Shown here piece by piece: positions 56,384 through 64,000 of a stretch of DNA of 64,000 bases; the stretch's first letter is position 1, and each line of letters begins with the position of its first letter. A model generated the notes under the pieces. That model saw only the letters and a list, made by a program, of their open reading frames with translations. It did no database searches and had not been told where the DNA came from. The stretch comes from Multifurca ochricompacta. Its lineage: Eukaryota; Basidiomycota; Agaricomycetes; Russulales; Russulaceae. The stretch is taken from assembly GCA_022496185.1 (NCBI GenBank), contig WTXG01000001.1, positions 744,001 through 808,000 on the forward strand. Direction: 5' to 3'. A program made the translations under genes and the position numbers.

Positions 56384-57692
56384 ATGTCGGTTAGGTAGGG
56401 TTTAGCACTCCTATTCACAACTCAAGTGGACATAGACACTCGGTGTGATAGACGACCCACTCATGCGGACTCGTGGTACAAAGCCAATTGTCAGTGAACA
56501 CTCCCTTTACGATGACCATTCTCAAGCCCTACTTCGTCACAGCCGAGGATCTTGACAGAGAACTATCGGAATGGCTCGAAGCAGTTACTTCGTCGTCGTC
56601 ATTTTCACCTCCAATCACCAATTGCAAGGCGATTATCGCGCCGTATGTACTTTCTTATCTCATCTGTCGTACCCTTTTTTTTTATTATCAAGATGACAGG
56701 CACGCCGGATATTCCTACTCTGGCCCGACTGCAGCTTGGGCGTACAAAACTATCAACACTACAGGCATGTGAGTACAGTCCCCCCACCTTGCTCGTCTCG
56801 CATCTCTGAACGATCCCCACTCCGCGCTCTAGTAAGCGCGTTTTCATCCTCGGTCCTTCACATCATGTCTATCTCGATGGTTGTGCACTTTCCAAATGTG
56901 CCGAATACGCTACCCCTATTGGGGCCTTACTTCTTGATCACTCTAGTATGCCCCTTCAGCTTGCCTCCTTTCTGTTCTTATGCTTTCTTTACAGCCATCG
57001 ACGAGCTGAATAAGACCGGCCAATTCTCACAGATGGAATTGGGTACTGACGAAGACGAGCACAGCATTGAAATGCACCTTCCCTACATCCGAAAGGTCTT
57101 TGAAGGGTATGTCATTCAATATGTTTTCTGAGTCCTCGTCACAACCCCGATGATCAGAAGAGATATATCAATTGTTCCGATTCTAGTTGGAGCCATCGAT
57201 AAGAAGAAAGAGGAAGCATTCGGGCGCATTCTCGCCCCATATCTCGCAAGCGAAGACACGTTTTTCGTCATCTCGAGCGATTTTTGTCACTGGGGTACCC
57301 GTTTCTCCTACACCTTTTACTTCCCGCAGTACCCTCCCGGACCCTCTCCCCCTATTCGGCTCTCCCGCTCCGCGGCATCACCGCGTGAGCTTTCTACTTT
57401 CCCAATCCATCAGTCTATTTCTGCGCTCGACCATGAAGCCATGGAACTGCTAACACTTCCGCCATCTACCGCGCATCAAGCGCATGTCTTCTTCGCCGAG
57501 TACCTCTCCAGGACGAAGAACACGATATGCGGGCGGCACCCTATCGGCGTGCTGCTCGGCGCATTGACAGTACTACAAGAGGAGCGAGGCAAATCACCAC
57601 ATTTGCAATGGGTAAGGTACGAACAGAGTAGTCATTGTTTTACAATCAAAGATTCGAGCGTGAGCTATGCGAGCGCATATGTCGCTTTCTAG
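56384..57692 (+). CDS. MEMO1: MEMO1-family protein
   Basis: Homologue of human MEMO1 (dioxygenase-like fold, copper/iron binding reported) and yeast Mho1. Start at 56384 gives MSV, then after an intron [13 protein letters not shown], matching the family N-terminus; a downstream ATG would miss this. Further exons: [31 protein letters not shown] (metal-site His), [89 protein letters not shown] (DFCHWG), [12 protein letters not shown] and [20 protein letters not shown]. All exons join in phase. Convergent with the histidine phosphatase gene downstream. Confidence 0.93.
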
Positions 57693-57923
57693 TTACCTAC
57701 TGACTTTTTCGGGAAAATGGCTGAACTCGAGGAGGGGACCGTAAGTTGTCTTGTCTAAATGCCTATATCGTAGGAGTACGGTCGATTGTAAGACTACATT
57801 CTTGAGGTTAACTCTAAAATTTGTGAGCCTACGGGCTCATCCTTCTCATTTTCCGTCCCTGGTACGCCATGATCATTTACAACCTGTGAAATACCGAACG
57901 GGAGCACGGGACGTCGGGGGGGA

Positions 57924-59042
57924 TCACGTCAGTAGGCAGTTGGTTACAGGGATAAATGCAATTACACTGACCTCTCCATCCGCGATCTCGATATCCTCAA
58001 AGCCCCAGTCCCTCTGTGGACCATCTTTCAAATGGCTCCCATCTCCCAACACTCTCACTGTCCAATCACCGGCGACTGTGCGCTGCGCGGAGCCTCCCAC
58101 TTTGCGGTCTAACGTCGTAAGGGAGCAGCATGCGGCACGGAATGAGAGGCTCCGGTTGCCCACCAGCTCCCGCGTAAGTGCGATAACTGTGGCAGCGTGG
58201 CTGACGAGCAGGATCCGTTTGTGCACCCCGGCGAAGCGCCGCTGCACCTCCGGAACAAAGACAGTGAGGAAACCCGCAAGGCGGTCGTGCACGCCTTCCA
58301 CGTCCTCGCCTTTGCGCGAAGGGTACCACACTGATGACCACGAATCATCAATCTCAGGAAAGTGAGTCTTGAGGGTGCTGGCAGAAGACGGGCGTGGATG
58401 GAGACCGGTCCCCGGCTCGACAGGAGAATACCACTCAGATAGACCTTCGGAATATCGGAGGATCGGCCCAGTTGGATGAGAAGTCAAACTAAGCGGTGGC
58501 TGCCTGGCTCACCGTGTTCGGCATATATCGGCAAATCCAATGCAATCGACGTGGGTCTTGAGGTCTGCAGACAGCGATCTGGGAAATGATATTGTTTGTT
58601 TGAGTGGGGGGGAGGGGTGTTATATGGTGTTCAGAGGGGATCCCCTCTCACAGTAAGGGGAGGAAAATATCGCCGTTGGACGCTGGTCTTCAGGTAGTGA
58701 CATGAAGTAGGCAGCAACCTCCTTTGCTTGGACCTCATGCTAGCAGTGAAAACGTGGGGGCGTCAACAGCCTCATCTGAACCATACCTCACCGAACGCAG
58801 CAAGTGGAGGGTCCCGGGGGAGACCGGTTGCGCTTTTCCTACGCAGATTGTAAAGCAACGAAAGTTCCCTGGTTAATACGGTGCCGATACCTGGGTTCAC
58901 GAAGTGTGTTATGATACTGACCAGGTCATAGTGACCCAATTCAACCTGAAACCTGCATCACGGTAAACCAGAAATTGACCCAAAGAACGGTTATGTACCG
59001 TAACGTACCATGTCTAAGGATGTAGATTGTTTCTAGCGTCAT
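57924..59042 (-). CDS. Histidine phosphatase (Tfc7/YNL108C type)
   Basis: Phosphoglycerate-mutase-fold protein of the branch that includes yeast YNL108C and the N-terminal half of TFIIIC subunit tau55 (Tfc7). Start at 59042, MTLETIYILRHGFRLNWVTM (RHG with phospho-acceptor His), then ATGLPRDPPLAAFGEHEVQA, IFSSPYYRCLQTSRPTSIAL, LPIYAEHGLSEWYSPVEPGT and KRILLVSHAATVIALTREL (second His). The end is IADGEVSVIAFIPVTNCLLT. Five exons in phase, about 280 residues. No clear TFIIIC C-terminal domain, so a stand-alone phosphatase is more likely than the tau55 subunit. Confidence 0.85.
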
Positions 59043-59344
59043 GTTGAAGACGATTCAAATATTGGAGAGACCACCGCTTGAGATATCAGCACGGGCCGCA
59101 CTTTACTTCAAGCTTCAGGCACGGTCCAAGTCGTGGAAAACGAAAATTTTCATCATTAATGTCATGCGAAGCGAAGTCATCTCGCATAGTCGATAGCGGC
59201 CTGATATCCTTGGTCTGATCACCGGATAAGTGAGACACGTAGATTATGCACAGTTCAAACATGGAAAAAGAGCAGGACAATACAGCATGTAACAGTACAA
59301 TCCCAAGAAGTTTTTTGAAACCCAACAGCCTACCAAGACGACTC
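59043..59344. other. Intergenic region
   Basis: Short spacer between two minus-strand genes; nothing recognised. Confidence 0.5.
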
Positions 59345-60600
59345 TTACGACAGGGAGGGGAACGCGGTCTCGTCATCAACACTTACAGGCGCAAGCGCGC
59401 CATTGGTACGAAGGCCCCTTGTACCCCCACGACTACGACCACGTCCACGATCACCTCCACTACGATCACCTCCACCACGATCACTTCCACCACGACCACG
59501 TCCTCCACGGCTAGGCCGGTCAAAGCGCGCGTCAATCTCAATATAGACCTTCTCTTTCTTTTCGGCGCGCACTTTGGTCGCAGCCTTGGTCTACAGATAT
59601 CCGACGTTAATCGGCACTCCTCAGCCAACAAATCAGCATACCTTGCCAACATAATAAGCGTCTTCTTCGTCAATCTTCTTTGGTTGGATGACATCATCCC
59701 AGGCGCTGTCTGCACCTTCATTGGCTTCCCGGACACCCTCCAGCTTAGGAATGGAAGATGCTGAGTTCTCCTTCAGCTGGGCGAGGTATTGATCGTATGA
59801 GATAGTGTTGTCTTCTTCCTCAAGCTCGCGTTCCCTTGGCTTGCGACTGTCGCCCTTCTCGCCTTCAGTAGCTGGAGCCCCATCTCCTTCGGCGGGCGTA
59901 GCACCCCATTCATCAGCCGGCGGAGATGCAACCCAATTTTCGGATGGAGCAGCACCCCAGCTTTCATTAGCAGCAGCAGCAGCACCCTCAGCTTGGGCAT
60001 CAGTCGTTCCAGCCTCTTCAGCTTTGAGTTCAGCGCTACCCTCGTCGCCACCCCAAGCCTGGTGGATTTTCTTGTCAGAGTCACTGGAGGAGAGTTTGAC
60101 TTATGAGAAGATTGCAAAACCGTTAATAGGAACACGCACATCTTGCCTGTCCCACTATGTCTGTCGAAAGGACGACCACGCCCTCTACCGCGATCACCAC
60201 GACCCCTTCCTCTACCGCGACCACGACCCTCGCCATCGACTAATATTTAGTAATCAATCATATGTTAATAGTACGAAGGTAATGCCTATTTACCCCTCTT
60301 CTTGGTACTTTCGTCGCCAACGGGAGCCTCTTCGTGGTTGTCCTGAGTGGGGTCCCTCTGCGTCTTACCCCCGCGAGAGTAGTATCGACCACCACGGGAG
60401 GCAGGACCCTTGGATTTGGCTCCAGTGCGGGCAGGCTGAGGAGCAAGCGCGTCTTTATTTTTTGGGGCAGGGGCGGGAGAACCGGGAGGAGACGTGTCCT
60501 CTATGGGAGGTGATTTACATTGACCGAAAAGAATAGGACAAAGTAGCCTATAAAACTGACCTCCCAGAATGGCAAAAGGGTTGGCAGAGGCCACCGACAT
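59345..60600 (-). CDS. STM1: Stm1/SERBP1 (HABP4) family ribosome-associated protein
   Basis: Ribosome-hibernation/mRNA-binding protein. Start MSVASANPFAILG at 60600; Pro/Ala/Lys-rich exon; SRGGRYYSRGGK; RG-rich exon ending GRGRPFDRHSGTGK; then IDSDKKIHQAWGGDEGSAEL (the RHSGTGK..DSDKKIHQ.WGG signature of the family). An Ala/Glu/Trp-rich part and ELEEEDNTISYDQYLAQLKE (HABP4 core) follow, then WDDVIQPKKIDEEDAYYVGK and a C-terminal RGG tail (SRGGRGRGGSDRGGGDRS) before DDETAFPSLS. Introns fit in phase at about 60550, 60290, 60120 and 59600. Gene symbol follows yeast usage. Confidence 0.9.
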
Positions 60601-61421
60601 GTTTGACGGGGCGCTCTTTAATCAGTGTAAGTCAGACAAGGACGAGTAGAATGCGCGCAGGTTGCGGCAAAGCCAGGATTGAGAGCGAGAGCCGAAGGCA
60701 AAGGAAGGGGTAGGGCTCGAGTCTCGAGTGGCTTGAGCCGTCGGTCAGACCCCGAGTACTAATGATGCCAATCTATTGGGGTCCTGTATAACTATATAGT
60801 TCTTTCTCACACTTCGGCATTCTCCTTTCCCTTCCCCTTTCCCATAAAGGGTTCTCTTCCTCTTCCCTTTCTTTCAACGCTTATTTATCACACAGGTAAT
60901 GGTGCCGTTAATTTCCTTGATAAAAATTTATCTGACTAACTTATAACACAACACTTCACTTTGGCAGCCTTAAAAAAGCATCTCGAGATGATGATTCGCC
61001 CGCCTATCTCAGGACTGGAGTGGGTCGAGGACCTCGAGACCGTCAAGTAGGCTGGAGAGTATGAAGACCATTAAGGGGTTGTGAACGATGGGACTTGGGT
61101 GCGACCCAACCGTTCGTGTGACGACGGAGATTTATTATAATTTCCGACAGTAGGTTGTTCGTGACCACTGTGTAGGTTGTGTGTCGCAATGTCTCGTTGT
61201 ACATTGTATTGTACATTTACCTTGCCATATTATATAAATATTCATTCATTCGAATTCGTATCGTCGTTCGTCGTCATCACGAGGTCTGCGTCTGTGTCTG
61301 TATCTGTGTCTATCTGTTTATGTTGTTGTTGTTATACACATGCGCATGCGCATATACATACCCAATACCCATCCATACACTACACGCATACACTTACACT
61401 ACACTTTTGTACAAATCTTCA
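60601..61421. promoter_or_regulatory. Divergent region STM1 / long disordered protein gene
   Basis: Over 800 bp between diverging starts. Contains CT-rich tracts at about 60810-60880, a GTCTGTGTCT run near 61280-61315 and CATACA/ACACTAC repeats just before 61421. No gene supported. Confidence 0.5.
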
Positions 61422-64000
61422 ATGGCATCACGTAGAGTCTCCATCTCGGCACTTTTATGCGAAGATGATCCTCCCTCAACATCTCAGAATCGACTTCCAC
61501 CAAGTTCATCACCGTTCAAGGTGCCCACATCATCTCCACAACGTCCAATTCAACCTGATCACTACGACTTGAATCGTGAAAGCTTCCCTTCACACTATCC
61601 TCAAATACCTGCTCCTCGTCGTACCCCTTCCCCTGATTTGTCCCTGCCTCCCTCATACGTCTGGCCTCTTTCGATTTCACGCCCTGAATACAATACGCCG
61701 TCTCAAGACTTGTTTCCTTCCCTTCAATCAAACCAGCACGACCCGGAGCCCTTGTCCTCTTCCTTGTTGCGAACCAGCCAGCAACTACAGTCATCTTACA
61801 TGCCTCTTTCACCCTCTCGCCCCACGTACTCCCAGTCCCCTTTCCCAACGACGTGTTTATCCTCTGATTCTCCCGCTTCAACCATTTCACTCACACGCCC
61901 ACCTTCAATTCGCTCTCCTGGCTCCCCTCTCCTCTATACTCAACGTTCGGCCCCATCCCCTGGAGGATACTATCATTCTTCTTCATTTTCTGGCTCGTCT
62001 CACCAGGACTCGTCTTTTCAGGCCTCCGTCTCCCCAAAACTTCGACAATCTCACCACAACAGCCACACAGAGCCTGTCGCTTCATCCTTAATACACCACT
62101 CATCACTGTCTCGTATTTCGACGACATCATCCTCGTCATTTCCCCAGACTCTCCTGAATCCCGTTTCCCCTCACCAGTCTTCTCTAGGAGGACTCGAAGC
62201 CCTCGTACAGGCTGCTACAGCCGAGCGGGATAGGCTTGAGGCCAAGGCCAGTCTTGATCGCAAGGCTGATGCTTCTCGCCCACCCTTCAAACGAGCCCCG
62301 ACTTGCTCTTCCGTTCGTCGCATGAGGCGCCTCGCATGCACTTGCAGGCACCTGCACCGCGCACTGCCATTGCACCCTCCATCATCTCGGGACCTCTTCT
62401 GCGGGACTCTTATTCTGAGTCGTCTCTCAGAATGGGCGCCAGTCCCGAAGTTCACCTCTCCAAGCGTCGGCGTCAGTCGAATACCTCTTCTGGTTCCGAA
62501 CGTAGCTGGGATTCACCGGATTCATCCTCTCAATTTGGTGGTCTGATGGGTCCGGGAATGAAGCCACGTAGATTATCGTCAGGGGCTCGTACAGAGCCGC
62601 ACTTGTCTACGTCCTCACGGGACGCAGAGGAAGCGAGTGCTCTGCGTAGCCGCATGTCACCACCGAGAGACCAACCGGCGAGAAAGCAACTACTGGCAGA
62701 AGAGCATTCTTTTCAATCCCACGCTTTGGATCATCGCGGGCCAGCACCTTCTGCGGCTGTCCTTGTTGATGAGGGTCGGCAAATCCTCGCGACCGAAGAC
62801 CCACAGTCGAATGGACACCACGATTCACGGTCGAACGTTGGTTTGAATTCGCCACCACGCAAGATTTCACGTTCTGGATTAATTCAGGAAAAGTGGGACA
62901 CTTTGCCATCGCCTCCACACTCCCAAGCATTTCTCACACCCTTGGAACAACTGGCGTCCCCACCATCTGCTTCACAACGAGAATCGCTGATGCGGGAAGG
63001 AAACGAGGAGCGTAGTCCACGAGCGCGCACCCCACCGCATGACAACCTGCCCTCTTCTGTTGCAGCTGTAACAAGCTCTGCTGAGATGCAGAGTGCTGCC
63101 AGCCCGGAGAAAACGATGGTCTCTACAGCCCCACCACTCTCCACCATGCAAGAGCGCTCCGTGATGCCAGTTGAATCTTTGTCACCCGACAATCAAATGA
63201 CCGCAAAGCAGGGCGACCCCGTCGCCCCACCCACGTCTGATGCTTATAATGATCTCCCTGGTTCGACAGAACTTGTCCAGCAGCCTTCGCCACTATCAAC
63301 AACCGAGGTTCACGACGCTGACGTCGCTCAGACTGCCCCAGACCATGAGTCGCTTCAAAGAACCTCTAGCATTAGCCCGCCTCCTTGCCAAGACGCTCTC
63401 AATCAACTCTCACCAGAACAGGAGACCGATCCCCCTCCCCCCACTGCCCCACTACCACGTGTTTCTTCCCCTGATGCTTTGAGTTCTAAAGATGAGATGA
63501 CCATCGACCACTCAGTGGTGACCGGGATGGATGCTGCTTCCAAGACTGACGTCGTTACTCCGGTTTTAGAGTCCAACAACCCGGTGAACGCTGAAACCTC
63601 ACTCAATCCACTTGAAGGCCTGAATCAGGGGTGTCGCCCGCTTCGACTCCACCGGCCGCGAAGGCGAACTCCCTCCTGGTACCGAGGATGGACGACGCGT
63701 TTACCTCGATGAACGTCGATGTTGACAAAGAAGGCGCTCCAAAGCTAAGCCTCACAACTGACCCGAAACTGACCCAAATTGCTGAGCAAAGGCATGCGGA
63801 CATGGATGTTGATGAGGAGCTTCTCAGCCTCATCGGGGACGACTTGCCCTCACGTATCCTACACCCTATCTCAAGACAAGATCCTTCTATAACTGAAGAT
63901 AATCCTTCATCTTGTTCTCCTCTTCTTAAGCCAGAGCCCACGTTTGACACGCCCATACCACCGTACCCATCATCTACCTCAACTGCCCTTTCAGTCAAAC
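61422..64000 (+). CDS. Long Ser/Pro-rich disordered protein, 5' part
   Basis: Not recognised; runs off the right edge. Start MASRRVSISALLCEDDPPST at 61422. The visible ~860 residues are Ser/Pro/Thr/His-rich with short motifs such as LEALVQAATAERDRLEAKA, LSKRRRQSNTSSGSERSWDS and DMDVDEELLSLIGDDLPSR. Such heads occur in large fungal chromatin or transcription regulators whose domains lie C-terminal; none is visible here, so that is only a guess. The frame must shift twice by one missing base: AAA 62289-62291 and GGGG 63628-63631. All three segments share the same composition, which supports one gene rather than three. Confidence 0.65.

Noticed and set aside
59383..59736. ORF rich in VVVEVIV overlapping the STM1 gene
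   Set aside because: Other frame of the RGG-repeat exon; STM1 explains the sequence.
61179..61421. Upstream start for the long disordered protein
   Set aside because: Gives an unusual Cys/Tyr/Ile/His-rich leader from repeat DNA; the ATG at 61422 opens directly into the Ser/Pro-rich protein.
1..64000. Transposon, CRISPR or biosynthetic cluster
   Set aside because: No transposase, integrase, reverse transcriptase, long terminal repeat, spaced repeat array or core biosynthetic enzyme was seen on either strand.

Overview
The window is nuclear DNA of a filamentous basidiomycete, most likely Agaricomycotina. Genes are dense, lie on both strands and are cut by many 45-70 nt introns. Encoded proteins include YHM2, a Rac GTPase, a cytosolic-type M16 protease, two Zn2Cys6 regulators with a fungal-specific middle region and a DUF3602 protein. 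There is no bacterial, organellar or transposon signature. About 28 protein genes can be supported by splicing conserved motifs together; no rRNA, tRNA, CRISPR array or intact mobile element was seen.

Layout. 1-13 kb: TRAPPIII subunit Trs85 (C-terminal part), an Mpv17/PMP22 membrane protein, the mitochondrial citrate/2-oxoglutarate carrier YHM2, a long coiled-coil protein, an SHB17-like histidine phosphatase and, divergent from it, RAC1. 13-30 kb: a type II membrane protein, Zn2Cys6 regulator 1, prephenate dehydratase (PHA2), the CPSF30-like polyadenylation factor YTH1, a UPF0047/YjbQ protein, a minus-strand DUF3602 gene, Zn2Cys6 regulator 2 (a paralogue of regulator 1) and a small membrane protein. 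30-44 kb: a RhoGEF (DH-PH), an Ngl2-like nuclease, an M16 metallopeptidase, a NUFIP1 homologue and a triple-KH protein. 44-64 kb: a secreted PL8 polysaccharide lyase, ribosomal protein uS3, a 3-ketoacyl-CoA thiolase, a RasGEF with an N-terminal GTPase-like P-loop domain, MEMO1, a second histidine phosphatase, an Stm1/SERBP1-type protein and the start of a long disordered protein that leaves the window.

Most of this is housekeeping or signalling (Rac, RhoGEF, RasGEF), with one secreted carbohydrate-active enzyme. I see no metabolic cluster. The striking content is in gene structure. Several genes need microexons of 3, 3, 5, 6 and 7 nt to give conserved protein sequence. At least seven introns look like GC-AG introns.

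Fifteen sites in eleven genes need exactly one additional base to keep the reading frame, most of them in a short homopolymer and several inside very conserved domains. I read these as uncorrected homopolymer-collapse errors in the assembly, not as pseudogenes. Anyone predicting proteins from this contig should expect broken models there.
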